From Amborella trichopoda (lineage: Eukaryota; Streptophyta; Magnoliopsida; Amborellales; Amborellaceae), in contig NW_006500356.1 of the NCBI RefSeq assembly GCF_000471905.2, positions 3,031,601-3,095,600 on the forward strand: 64,000 bases of DNA, in the 5' to 3' direction. Positions 1 through 12,368 of the stretch are shown here, piece after piece; positions within the stretch are counted from its first letter, which is position 1, and every line of letters begins with the position of its first letter. The notes under the pieces are model-generated. The model saw only the letters and a program-made list of their open reading frames with translations. It had not been told where the DNA came from and searched no databases. The position numbers were made by a program, and so were the translations under genes.

Positions 1-1207
1 TGGGACATGAAGGAGAGAGAAATCAAGAGAGAGAGAGGCTTTGGAATTGTCTATTAGAATAAAGGGTGGTGTCCCCCCCCCTATATAGGCCTCAACCCCC
101 TGCCCCCCCCATCCTATCCGATTTATGGCTCACCTTAACCAATAAGAATGTAGGAAACATGCAAGGTGAGAGAATTAAATATGATCCATCCTTCCTTTAA
201 ATCAACCATCATAATCTAAAAACTTTCGAGAACCTCTTTTTTGTTACATCTTTAAAATTGTAGACATCTTTAAAATTGTAGGAAGGCAAAATAAAATATT
301 TTAGTGAAATCTATTTCAAAAATTAACTCCCACAAATATGGATATAATCTTTAATTTTAAGAGATTAACTTGATCAACCTAAAAAAAAAAGCTTTTTTAA
401 TTAGAATATAACTTAGAGATAGGAGAGGAGGGGAGGGGGGGCTGCCACCCCATGTGGGACGTGTGGGCCAACTATGGGCTCCACACCCCACCCATGTGGT
501 GTGGCACCATGTGCCCCTTCACACTATTAAATTTATAGACACCCTTTTTTTAATATTTTACTGCTGAAATTAATTTAAAAAATTTTGAAAAATTTTTAAA
601 ATTTGCAAAAATATTTCTAACATTGAAATGTAATATCTACAAAAGTGGATTGGTACCAATAGGTCAAAATAGGTGATTGTAAGGGTACTCCGCCTAACCC
701 AGTAGTTGTGATCTGCGATTGCCTTTTCAAACCGACCCAATGAGATCCATGACCCACAGTCTTATGTAAGGGCTCATGATTCATGACTGACTTGTCAAAG
801 CTGTCCAATAAACAGTGGAACCACGGTCCTTGAATGTGGATTACAGTCCCCTCCCTCTTCCCCGGGTTAAGAGTACATCAAGCACACACCACTATAATGC
901 AAGTGGGACTTTCTCTATGCAAAATGTACACCCCTCGCTCTCATAGGCCTACATCTGCGCACAAAAGACCACAAAGCTCTCCTGGCCTACAATCCATCCC
1001 TGAGCATATCTCTAACCTCAACAAGGAATGACCATTTTTAAACCTTGGTGCCACATGCCTAGGGGTAAGGTTTTTGGATATGACCAATGCCATAGACCAC
1101 CTAATCCTTAGTCAGTCAAAACAAAACACACTACCACTGAAGTGTATAGTCCACTGTAAATGATATATACAAGCTCTCGCAGCCTTTAACGACTACAAAC
1201 CCTAACA
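1..1207 (-). mobile_element. copia-type LTR, minus strand, truncated by window edge
   Basis: Read on the minus strand, this stretch follows the same plan as the long LTR at 43432-45513. It starts at 1207 with TGTTAGGG, then has a TTAAAGGCT motif, an AGTGG-AGTGTG stretch, a block around 680-780 matching the 'atgagccctt...tgggtcatgg...gggt-ggttt' segment of the other LTR, a GGGCCC/CCCAC-rich block at 430-510, and a TATA-like 'cctatatagg' near 82-91 followed by a CT-rich tract. The element is therefore a diverged relative of the 43-53 kb copia element in opposite orientation. The other end lies outside the window, so solo LTR and 5' LTR cannot be told apart. No polypurine tract lies next to the 1207 boundary, which argues against a 3' LTR. 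Homology was judged by eye. Confidence 0.6.
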
Positions 1208-3705
1208 TACATCCCTTGCAAGTGGAATTGCACCCTTAGTTATCCCTAAGTTAATATAAATGAGATATTCATTCTTTTAATACTCTGTATTTTTTTGCAT
1301 CTTCTCATCTTATATATGCCAGAACTTTTCTCTTTTCTCTCTATCGGTAACATATTTGTGTTATTTGATTTACAGGGCTCTGTGAATGCAGAGACAGGCA
1401 TTATGTGCGACATCCATTTAAAAGAACTGCGGTTGTATACTGATTGTGGTCAGTGCAGCCGTCCTCTGTTTGTTGTGGAAGAACAAAGACTGCTGATAAA
1501 GAAGTCAGATATCCGAGTACTGCTGCAAAGGGTTTGTTAAAGGAAAATAAACATTTCTTTATGGCAGGAGACATGCATTTTCAATGTTTTTTAATTTCAT
1601 TAATTCCTTGTCTTTTACAGGAAAGCCCAATAGAAAAATGGGATTCTCTTGTAACAAAAGGATACATAGAGTATGTTGACACTGAAGAGGAAGAGACAAC
1701 AATGATCTCTATGACAATATCTGTAAGTCGGGATATTCCTTTTATTAACTTGCAAATGAACGGTAAGTGCGGACATGCATACATACAAAAGTACACAACA
1801 TGTCCATGGAGCCTAATAATGGTATAACATTTGTCTGACTTCTGAATATAAACAGTGCTTAGGAACTTTGATTTTTTTTCTTTTCTGAGAATAGTTAATC
1901 GTGTTAATATTATGTCATAAGTACAAAAACACCACTGAGTGGGTTTAGGTCTACAAAAAGGCAACCCACGTTTTGCGTGCTCAGAGTTAGAAGTGTGGTA
2001 TACAAAACTGGGGTGAACTCCACATATCAAGCTGTGAATGTACAAAAAATTGGGTGTGGCACCCATTACAAAAAATTAGGGTGTTTCAAGTAGCAGCTGT
2101 CCAGAAGTCTTCACAGCTACTGAAGCTGAGCAGTGCTCCCATTCGGTGCCCACCTTTGCTAGAGCATTGCTGCAGAGTTGGACTCCTACCAGACGTGCTG
2201 GAATCTGACTTGAAAAGGTCTGCAAAGGTCGTAAATGTGGTAAAAATGGGTCCGCAACTCCACTGGCAGCGAGCTAGTTTTGAAGCACAGAGGATCACGT
2301 TTATTGAATCTCCTTCCACAATTAGAGATGTGCCTCATGAGGTTTTGAATCTCTTTATGTGTCCATGTTCTGATATGCTACAGATTACTCGGTTTGGAAT
2401 GGTTGTGGCCTGCCTTCTTATGCATTTGTCTTTGATTTATATCCTGCCTATAAAATGCAACATAAACCAGGGTGTAACAGGTTTTAGGCTTTTGGAAATG
2501 GGCCAAAATGCCTCCTGCCTCCTGATGTATCTCACATTTTTCCTTGTTCGATATAATATATACAATTTGTTTTTGGCTGAATGTGGGATTCTCCTTTTGC
2601 AATTGTTGGTGTTGCAAGAGACTGCTCTCTCTATGTTTTTCAGTATTTCTCTTTGGGACACCTATGAAAAGAGCTGCTTTACACTTCAATCTTTATTCTT
2701 TCATGTATATTGCAGATGTAAGACGGAGGGACTTTTGCCATGACAAGTAATGCTATCACTTAATCTGTGCCTTTGATCTTCAAAGGACTTTTCATTGGTC
2801 GTCAATAAAATAGTAAAAAGAAGATTCTCAACACTCTTAACTGCCAAGACATGGTCTTAGAACCTCATCTGGATTTAATAGGCCTTTTGCTAGTTGTGGT
2901 TCATGATTCGTTTAAGTTCTGGCGATTATTGTTTTTGGACTTGGAAAATTTTGAGATCTCAAGACTCAATTTTGGGTATGTGCACTTCAATAGATGGTTT
3001 TTGCAGGCTACCAGGACTTTGCATGCTTAATAGACTCCGTTTGACTGTAGCCTTTTGACTGTTTTAATAGGCACAACTGGAGTTTGTTATGACAGTGACA
3101 ACTGAGATGATCAAACATTTTTTGTCACTCATAATGGTGTAATCTGTCTTTCACGATCTTGTGGCTGCTAGACTGAACTCGGAGAAAGTATATTCTGTAA
3201 CTCACACTCATTGTGAAATCCATCCATCTCTGATATTGGGTGTCTGTGCCTCAATGATTCCATTTCCTGATCATAATCAAGTCTGTCACATGATGAGGTT
3301 TTTCTACAAGTAAATAACATTTCTACTTTATTAACTGATGAGATTTTTGAAGCAAACATTAATATTATGATGCAGTCTCCTCGTAACACATACCAGTCAG
3401 CTATGGGCGAGCAAGCCATGGGAATCTATGTGACCAACTACCAGCTAAGAATGGTGTGCAACTGAAGATTGATTTCGTAATTTGTTTTCTTATTTTGAAT
3501 TTTCTGTGTCTCTTGTTTCAGACTTAAAAGTATCATATTCTATTTATTTTTGTCTATGGGTTATTATCTCTTCTCTCGCTCTTCTTTGTTTAGGATGCTA
3601 CGGGACGCGGGCAATGGAGTACTTGCATTTCAAGCAGCTGCCATCTGGAATTGTATAATGCTTTATGTTGTTTATTTAGTACATCTTTATATTTTATTCA
3701 GTTGA

Positions 3706-3984
<279 letters not shown>

Positions 3985-5140
3985 TAGGGATGAAGAGAAG
4001 AAGACTAGAAATCTCTTCAAAGAAGAATTTGGGCGTCCAAACCGATGGGACACGATGGTTCGTCTTCATGGCCTCTGCATGATCTGGTACTATTCAATTT
4101 TCTGAGCAACATGGGAAAAACTGTTTTGTTTCTTTACAGGACATGGGGCATGGTTCTTATGATAAACTGGATGCCGATGGTCTTCCTTCTCCTGTGAGCA
4201 TATGAATTATTTTTTTAGATTTTGTATTGTGAAATTGGAGAATCATGAATTGAATATGGTTAGTCATATTCCATTTCATAGGGTACAAAGGTCTCAGCTG
4301 ATGATGCCATTATTGGGAAAACAATCCCTGTTTCTCGGGATCAAATGGAAGGCCAGGCTTCATGTTACAAAAGGCGAGATTGCAGCACAATTCTTTCCTT
4401 TAATAAAAGTGGGATAGTGGATCAGGTACTTTGATTGGTAGATTATCTGTGCTTGAATAGCAGAATGGTAACAATTCAAGAGTTGTAATGATCTCACTAT
4501 TTGACAAACAAAAATACAACGGAAAAAGGTTATAGACTTATTTAAGATCATCCAGAAAGAAAGAGGGGCTGATTTTTTCTCTCTGAGTTGTTAAGTGATC
4601 TATTTTATTTAAAGTCAAGAAATATTTTAAAGGCCCAATCATGGCCCCAAGTGATAGAATTTTGGCTGGAACTGTGCTGATTACATTGTTGATTGGCACT
4701 AAGAAAATGGCTAGGGTGTAATCATGAACTATTCTGATCAGAAGAAATTTGCAGCTGTAATTTGTGTTGGACACGAATGCCTTGTAATATTCATGCCGTG
4801 ATGTGTTTGCTGGTTTTCTCAGTCACCATTGTGCTTTTTTCTACAGGTTTTGTTGACGACCAATGTTGAGGGCCTTAGGTTTGTGAAAGTTAGAGTGAGA
4901 TCTGTGCATATACCACAGATTGGGGATAAGTTTAGCAGCAGCATGGTCAGAAAGGAACTGTGGGCATGACATACAGTCAGGAAGACATGCCATGGACAGT
5001 GGAAGGAATTACACCTGATATTATCGTGAATCCACATGCTATTCCCTCGTGAATGAGAATTGGGCAGCTGATTGAAAGTATCAAAAGTGGCTGGTCAAAT
5101 CGGAATGGAGGGAGATGCCACTCCTTTTACTGATGTCACG

Positions 5141-6049
5141 GTGAGTGAACTTCTTCTTATTTTCTTCTTTCTGAGTAACTGAACTCACAGAAATTTTCAT
5201 CAAATGCTTACATCATAGGTTTAGATTTTAGAAGCAGAAAATCATCCTGGGGTGTTTCTTGCCAGAGTTGAAGCCTTTTGAGTTTGATATCTTTAAAGAA
5301 TCATTCATTTTCAGGCTCTGTTTTATTTTTGGTCAATGCTTTAGCTGTATTTTCTCTTGAATGCTGCCCTAGAAATCTTAGGTTTCTGCCTCTCTTTCCC
5401 AACAAACAACCGTAAGCACAGGTACATGTGCATGAGGATTCAAATGTGCCAGACAATTCTACTTAGGTTGATCCTGTGCCATCACAGTTTTGAATATGTG
5501 AAGAATCAAGTGTGGTTTTTATATTTCAAAAACAGAACAGAATAAATTGCAGTTTTTTTATCTACTGTGGGATGGCTGTGCAAAGTTGAGTGTCTTCTGT
5601 GTAATGGAACCTGGTGTGTGAGAGGTTGCAGTGCAAGCTCTTGGTTTTATTGTTAATGGTGTTGAGGGCTGCTTTGCCAACCCACCTAAAGAAAGAAAAC
5701 ACAAATAGCAGAATCTTTATTTTAAGCCTAGAAGCCTAGATGGAGTATCAAAGTATTTGGAAGTAATTTGAAGTTTGCTAGTGTCACTGTCCCTTAATAC
5801 AAAGTTAAGAAGTAAAACTTCTCCTGTTTATTAGCTTGTTAAGCACAATGTGGTGATCATCCCAGTACAAATAGGCCGGAACTGGAACTGTATGCGGAAC
5901 ATTGAGGTCCTACGACTTGTGCTATCATTGGGGTATGCCAAATATGGTAAATTTTAAATCATGATTATTATATCTAGAGATTAGGGTGTTCATGGCTGAT
6001 TATGCAGCTACAATGGCTACAGTTGTTGCTGTCATGATAAAATGAAATT
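5141..6049 (+). other. residual intron 23 of the NRPB2 pseudogene
   Basis: The first few hundred bases after the exon 23 donor can still be aligned by eye with intron 23 of the intact gene (32257-32816), for example around the shared 'gaaaatcat' and 'tcttgaatgctg' segments. The later part has no counterpart, and I see no gene in it. Confidence 0.5.
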
Positions 6050-6155
6050 GATCATCATCATCATCATCCAAACTTTATCTCACTTGTTTGGGTTTAGCTA
6101 CACGAATCCTATTCCACCATTCCACGCTATCAAGGGTCATACCCTCATGTTGTGG
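6050..6155 (-). mobile_element. LINE (L1-type) 3' tail fragment
   Basis: On the minus strand the translation contains a tryptophan-rich stretch followed by NRIRVAKPKQVR and a stop. This is the usual C-terminal end of plant L1-type reverse transcriptase ORFs. Right after it comes a run of GAT/ATG trinucleotides (the (ATC)n at 6050-6068 on the plus strand), typical of the simple-repeat tail of such LINEs. Only about 100 bp remain. It sits inside intron 23 of the NRPB2 pseudogene. Confidence 0.6.
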
Positions 6156-6245
6156 TAAAATGCATTTGATACTAATTTTATTTGTTTGTTTTTTTTTTTT
6201 GACAAGGTTAACTATTGATACTGGGAAAATAGATGATATGTGATA

Positions 6246-7330
6246 TTAGGCCCATGGGAATTCTCCAATGGTAGGATTTTCTTCTTGATCCTCTTTACGG
6301 ATTGGATCAACATTAAAGGTATGATCACCCACTTCTTTTTCAACACCTAAATCTTCATCCTGGTACTTATCAAAGACTGGTGGTGAGTCCCAATCCACAA
6401 CATACTGAGCTTGTGAACCATTTGGTGAGAGCAAAGTTTCCCCACAGTTGTCCTTGGATAAACTTCCATAAGACCCTAGGATCTCAATCTTGAGACCAGT
6501 TTCCCTTTCCCACCTCTTACTATCCCTATTAATACGATCGACTACTTCTCTGCTCGGTGATTGATCATGGAAGGGACTTATGGATTCCTTATCTACCTTA
6601 ATCTCATACTCTTGAGATGGGGCTTCCATTTGCGCCACACAAAACTAGGGTTTCGACTAATCTCCTCAGATCTGCAATCCCTTCTCGCAAACTAGCATCA
6701 AAGGCTTCTAAGTTTTCCGCTTTTCATACTTTTCCTATGTGGAGGCATGGATGTTGATCTCAGGTACAAAAATTGATGCTACAGTAATGTGCTACAGTAA
6801 TGTACTCCAATATCATGCTACAGTTACATGCTATAGTATTGTGCTACACTACCGTGCTACAGTAATGTGCTTCTTGATCATCGGGCTTTGATACCAATTT
6901 GGCGCAGACCTAGTAGCTTGGAGCTAGGGTTTAGCAAAGAAGAAGATAGGGAAGATCCAAACTAGATAAAGATTAAAAACAAAATATAAAAGAATGAGCA
7001 CTTGTTGTTCTAGGGTTTTGAATAAAGTTCATAATAAGATCCATCATTATACTTGAGTACATTCTTTATATAAGAAAGCCCTAAACAAGACTTAATCTTG
7101 CCCATCCATCTACTCTAATCATAGCCATTTATTATAAAAAACCTTACGTGAATAAAAAGATATAAAAGACTCTAAAATTACTACCTATGCCTTTAAGTAA
7201 ATGAAATGACTCAAGAAATAAATAAAAGACATAAAAGGATAACATCGATGACTAATTTGTCCTTCTATGGTTCCTCTTGTAAACTTTAAGCTTATCTCTC
7301 TTGTCTAGATACTCAAGAGCAGTATTCTAG
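6246..7330 (-). mobile_element. degenerate LTR retroelement fragment (LTR end, PBS, gag-like start)
   Basis: On the minus strand, TTGGTATCAAAGC (6888-6900) resembles the initiator-Met-tRNA primer-binding site of plant LTR elements. Upstream of it on that strand (about 7330 to 6912) is an AT-rich LTR-like stretch with TATATAAAG near 7075. Downstream is a leader in which 'gtgctacagtaatg'-type units recur (6778-6870). A 130-codon open frame follows (6638 to 6246, starting Met-Ala-Gln-Met-Glu). This frame is acidic and without a recognised domain. I read it as the gag-side beginning of an old element, but no second LTR or polymerase domain is visible, so the family is open. Confidence 0.4.
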
Positions 7331-7502
7331 GTTGCATCAATGTTGATAGTTTTAGAATATTGCATCAACTGCAGTATTCTAGGCTGCATCAATGTTGATA
7401 GTATTCTAGGCTGCATCAATGTTGAGAGTATTCTAGGCTGCAGCAATGTTGAGAGTATTCTAGGCTGCATCAATGTTGATAGTATCCTAGGCTGCATCAA
7501 TG
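7320..7502 (+). repeat. 27-bp minisatellite, about 5-6 units
   Basis: The unit agtattctaggctgcatcaa plus tgttgag recurs head to tail with few changes. The first unit (7320-7350) is separated from the rest by a degenerate unit. Because 27 is divisible by three, the plus strand reads as a nine-residue repeat (Ile-Leu-Gly-Cys-Ile-Asn-Val-Asp/Glu-Ser), but there is no sign that it is a gene. Confidence 0.85.
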
Positions 7503-7670
7503 AGGGGTGTGTTGATAGTTTTAGGAGAAATTTAATGCCGCTTGAAAGAGAAACGTAGGGAGGGGCTACTGCAAAATAAGTTTGGAAACTAGAGGTCCAT
7601 AAGATATTTTCCTTTATTATATTAAACTTATGAAAGAAATACAAATCATTTCCTTTGAACAAGCTAGAAA

Positions 7671-9110
7671 CAAGGTTTTAAAAGGCCCAAGGCACTGCCT
7701 AATAGGCCAGGGGTCTTGGCTGGACATGCAGGCACTTTATAGTTTATACCTTAGGTGGATGGATTGTTTGAGAAGAGAGGAATAAAGCACACAAAACACG
7801 ACAAATATTCATAGACAGCAAAATGAGGGTATTATTTAGAAAGAGGCACTGATTAAAGAGTGATAGAGGATAACAACACACCCACAAGAACAACAAATGG
7901 AAAGAGATTGTTTGAAAAGAGAGAGGAATATAAACCAATGTTTGACAAAACGGTGATCCGGATCGGAATCGCCTGTTCCGGATTGGAATTCATTATGGGC
8001 GATCCGATTCCTATAATATATCAGGAACTGGCTATGTCTCCCCCCTGAACTGGCCGGTTCGGGCCAGTCCGTACTGGTTCTCCAGCTGGTTCAGTCAGAG
8101 AGAATCGGACGGTTATATGCTGAATCGGTTGTCATTTGAATATTTTGTCGTTCTGTGCTCTTGAAAATTTTAAATGTTTTTGTCCTTTTGACTTTAAAAA
8201 TTACATGTTCGCTGGCCCATCCCCTATCCCTTCCACATTTGTCCTTTTGACTTTAAAAATTACATGTTAGCTGGCCCATCCCCTATCCCTTCCACATGAT
8301 GTGGAAGAAACTTTGTACATGGTAGCTGGCCCATCCCCTGTCCCTTCCACGTGTAAGAAACTTTGCATAATACTCTCCTTTTGTTGGCCCCACAACAACC
8401 CCAAAATCCTACAAGCTTAAGGAAGCCTTATGCATCAATCAATGCTTAAGAAGGAGAAGCAATGTCTTTTATAGAACCCAATGCTTCTCCAAACTCACGA
8501 TGTGGGACAATTCTGTCTCCTCTTCTCAACAATGGCATCTTTTTTCACGTAGAACATAAAAGAACTATGTGATTGATATTTGCTAAAAATGAAACACAAT
8601 TATGTATCAAATAAAAAACTATATGAAAATAAAATAAGTAACATATAAACATAAAAAAAAAGCTTGATGCATTTAAATTTCTAAACATGAGGAAACAACA
8701 TTTAAATTTTGAGCGAACTCGAACTGTTTTCAATATTTTACTTGATCTTGCAACCACCTATGTTTCTCTACTAAGGGCCATAACCAAAATTGATAGAGAG
8801 ATAAGTTATCTTCGACAGGAATTTTGGAGTTTGGGAACCCTAGAATATTAATAAAAAATCAACAGACATCCAGACACGCAAACATTTCAATATTCATGTA
8901 TTTTTATAAAAATAATAAAAGGATGATGCACTACCGCTAATTTTTTAAAAAACTTAAAAAGTACTATTTTTTGGGTTTTTTAGTATTTTTTGGAATTTTT
9001 TTGAGGTCAAAACAGGCAGATCTAGCCGATTCTCCAATCCGGATTGCCGATCCACTTATTTCGGTTTTTGGGTGGCTGATCCAGGTCACTGATCCATTTT
9101 TAAAACCTTG
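7671..9110. mobile_element. hAT-like element(s) with CAAGGTTT-type ends, probably nested
   Basis: The 7936 end reads CAATGTTTGACAAAACGG followed by GATCCGGATCGG. The reverse complement of the 9110 end reads CAAGGTTTTAAAAATGG followed by GATC-rich sequence. These ends match the termini of the better preserved element at 54665-56307. Another CAAGGTTTTAAAA end at 7671 is followed by AGGC-rich sequence that recurs at 9375-9480, so a second element may surround the first. I could not find matching target-site duplications here, so exact borders are uncertain. No transposase is encoded. Confidence 0.45.
8181..8352 (+). repeat. 59-bp tandem repeat, 2 copies plus a partial third
   Basis: Units at 8181-8239 and 8240-8298 are nearly identical (tgtccttttgactttaaaaa ... 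ctatcccttccaca). A partial third copy of the 'agctggcccatcccc' half follows at about 8322-8350. Confidence 0.85.
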
Positions 9111-9298
9111 TGCACAGCACAACAAATACACAGGCACAATGGGGATTTATTTATTTATTTTTGAGAGAGAGAGAGAGAGAGGATAATAGCATATAATGAG
9201 TAAAAATAGAGGAGAAAAGCACACACCTACTACATGGCAGAGACATTTATACAACGATCCCTTTCTCCTAGACACCATAACATATATAGATACATGCA

Positions 9299-9346
<48 letters not shown>
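9299..9346. repeat. compound microsatellite (TC)n(AC)n
   Basis: A run of TC dinucleotides passes directly into AC dinucleotides. A short (GA)n lies nearby at 9166-9181. Both are inside the expanded intron 23 of the NRPB2 pseudogene. Confidence 0.95.
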
Positions 9347-9348
<2 letters not shown>

Positions 9349-11190
9349 AGGAAAACACACACACAAACACAAAGCTCTCAAGGCAGGCACTTTGGCCAAG
9401 GCACTAGATGGCTGCTTGCCTGCCACTAGGCAGGGTACTGAGGCCTTTAGCGCATTAAGGCATCACCTAGGCATCCATGGCCAGTGTCTTCTAGTGCACC
9501 GGTTAGAATTAACAACTAAAAGAAACCCAGAACAGTCATCATGTAACCCTGATTTGTTGTTGGGTTGTGATGGCATTAAGATCATTTGATCTTATAAACT
9601 TGAACCCTTAAAAATATACAAATTTAATTACCTGGTACTTGGAAATAGAACCGTTAAAGCCTATAATTGAGCTTGGTGAAATTTGCAGGCATGACGAATA
9701 TGATCCTATCTCTAGGTAGTCAGTTAAAGGTACTCATCTTATCAGAATAATAGTAAAGATGTCAACCTCAGTTTGAAATCCACCAACAAACTTTTTCCTG
9801 TTATTTTATGAATTTTTTGAGATTTCAGACCTTCACCATGTTAGGTATGTGTTCTTATCTGAATTTTAGGCTGAATCTGTAATTCCAAATCTGAGCTTGT
9901 GTAAATGTTTTCATGATAATAAATGGCTGTGATCACTGAAAGAGAAAATCTAAAGCTTATTTTTTGATACAACAAATGAATTTGATGTAGGTTATTTTTA
10001 AAGAATGCAACTATCATGCCCTTTGAAATTGCAGGTGGACAATATCAGCAAAAACCTTCAGAAGTGCTGTTATCAAATGCGTGGCTTTGAGACCATGTAC
10101 AATGGTCACACTGGTAGGAGATTGAGTGCCATGGTATTCTTGGGGCCAACATATTATCAGAGATTGAAGCATATGGTGGATGATAAGATCCATTCTCATA
10201 GCCGTGGGCCCATGCAAATCCTCAACAGGCAGCCTACTGCTGGAAGGTCTCGTGATGGGGGCCTTCGGTTTGGTGAGATGGAGCGTGATTGCGTCATAGC
10301 CCATGGAGCTGCTAACCTCCTCAAGGAGAGGCTCTTTGATCTAAGTGATGCATATAGGGTCCATGTTTGTGAACGCTGTGGTTTGATTGCCATAGCCGAC
10401 CTCCAAAAAAATAATTTTCAGTGCAAAGGTTGTAAGAACAAGACAGACATTGTTCAGGTATCATCTTCACTCTTTTTTCTTTCTTTTTCATATGGCTTCC
10501 TTTTTTTGTGTGCGTGTCTGTGATAAGAATCCATATATAAGGAATACAATTCTTCATTAGCTTTTTTATAACTATATTTGTTAAGTGCCCTCTTAGAGTT
10601 GTCAGCAGGGCAGAAAAGTTAATGGCGGAAATGCCTGTTACCAAAATACAGAATTTGAGGAAATTTGGTAGAACCAGTTTTTTTTTTCAGTTAAATGAGA
10701 GAACATCACTCACACCCCACCCCCCTCCCCAATCCCCACCAACAACCAAAAAAAAAAAATTTAAGAGTTTAGGCTCCTGAAAAGTAAGCTTTCCCAGGTG
10801 GTATGAACTCCAAAACATAATTTCACCAAGGGCCTTGACTCCCAATCGCACACACGCCTGTCCAAGCATCCTAAAGGCATTAGTGTGCTCTCTATAACAA
10901 TCCTAGTTGGTGCACGACTTTTCTAGAGCCGACATTACTCATGGACATAAGTATGCATAAAATAGTCTCGCACATGAACATGCTTATGCTTATTGATCAG
11001 AGATCATACTCTGATGTTGATTTCTGACATGCTTTTTGTCCTACTTGGTTTTCTGGAGAGATCTTTATACCACCCAGGTCCATGTGCACACACATGCACA
11101 CATACTAGAACTAGGACATCTTATGATACTAGGTGTGCTCCCTCGCTGGAGCTCTCTGCCTTTGTATTGTGCCTGTTCTTGTTTGTGTGA

Positions 11191-11194
<4 letters not shown>

Positions 11195-11240
<46 letters not shown>

Positions 11241-11267
11241 GAGGGAGGGAGGGAGGGAGGGAGGGAG

Positions 11268-11343
<76 letters not shown>
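11195..11343. repeat. long (GA)n / (GGGA)n low-complexity tract
   Basis: About 150 bp of GA repeats are interrupted by GGGA/GGAG units at 11236-11272, within intron 24 of the NRPB2 pseudogene. The intact gene has a much shorter (GA)n in the same intron (34054-34082), so the seed predates the duplication and the tract later expanded. The open frames made of alternating Arg-Glu here are not genes. Confidence 0.95.
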
Positions 11344-11347
<4 letters not shown>

Positions 11348-11350
11348 AGA

Positions 11351-11466
11351 ACGTACGTACTAGTTAGTTACGTTACGTCGTACGTTACGTACTTAGTTAC
11401 GTTACCGTACCGTTAACTACGTTACGTTAGTTANNNNNNNNNNNNNNNNNNNNNNNNNNNNNNNNN
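11351..11466. other. assembly gap with adjoining sequencing-noise sequence
   Basis: 33 unknown bases (11434-11466) follow an 83-base stretch built almost only from steps in the cyclic order T-A-C-G. The gap lies between two GA repeats. The stretch looks like basecalling noise rather than genomic sequence (see findings). Confidence 0.8.
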
Positions 11467-11728
11467 AGAGAGAGAGAGAGAAGAAGAAGAACAGTCTTAA
11501 CAGTTTTCTGATACCTTCATGTTCTGTCCCCCTGAAATTCCCATTTGTGTGTGCGTCTGTGCTTTGAATGTTCATGCCCATGTGCACATAGACATGCATT
11601 AATGAGGTGTATAGACCTGATCATGATAACAATTCTTTTAACATTTTCAGGTGTATGTTCCATATTCATGTACGCTGCTATTCCAGGAGCTCATTGCCAT
11701 GGCCATCACTCCGAGAATGCTCACCTAG

Positions 11729-12368
11729 GCAAAGAAGATATTGAATGATAAAAAGGAGTATAGAGCCTGAGGATGAAGTGGATTTCAGTGCTTAATGGTG
11801 AATTGCCACTTTTTTCTTACAGATCCCTTGCCTTTCTCATGATCGGTGAAAGTAGAAAATTGTCACTCTCAAAGAGAGAGAAATTTAAGCAGTGACCGGA
11901 TCCTTTCTAAGTATACATGGCATATCTGAGCTCACGAATATCTCATGAGCGTAAAACTGTTGGTGATGTTTACGCATTGTTTTGTCTGGAAATGGACAGT
12001 TGAAGGCAACATTACTATTTCCAGAGAGATACTTTTACCATGCATCTGGGTGAGATGAAATGTCATGGTAATAATGAAAAAAAAGAATTGACATGTTGTG
12101 GTTCGCTTGAGCAATTCTGCTTGTTTTGAATGTCGAGGACTATTATGCATGTGTAAAATTGGGACACATTGGCAATCAGGATGAAGCGATACATGTTTTA
12201 CTTTTGTTTGGAACTTTGTTTTAATGGTTGAGAAGATGAAGGGATAAGGAGGTTGTTGGGCACCTGGATCTTGGGGAGAGGTCATTGCTGCTTGGGAAGA
12301 GTCGTCTAGAGTGAATCTAAGGAACAAATGAACTTAGTGGAACTTGTCAGTGATGTTATAACCGATCT
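11729..12368 (+). other. 3' flank of the NRPB2 pseudogene; no gene seen
   Basis: No open frame with recognisable similarity is present. I could not extend the alignment with the 3' flank of the intact gene past the pseudogene's stop, so the duplication probably ends near here or the UTR has diverged. Confidence 0.5.

Noticed and set aside
1-1375. Exons 1-13 of a full second NRPB2 gene upstream of the pseudogene
   Set aside because: None of their conserved blocks could be found in any frame. The stretch is an LTR instead.
2054-2743. 229-codon open frame
   Set aside because: It lies in intron 15 of the NRPB2 pseudogene, has low-complexity hydrophobic content and no similarity that I recognise.
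11036-11416. Open frames rich in Arg-Glu repeats
   Set aside because: They are translations of the GA microsatellite and the adjoining sequencing noise.
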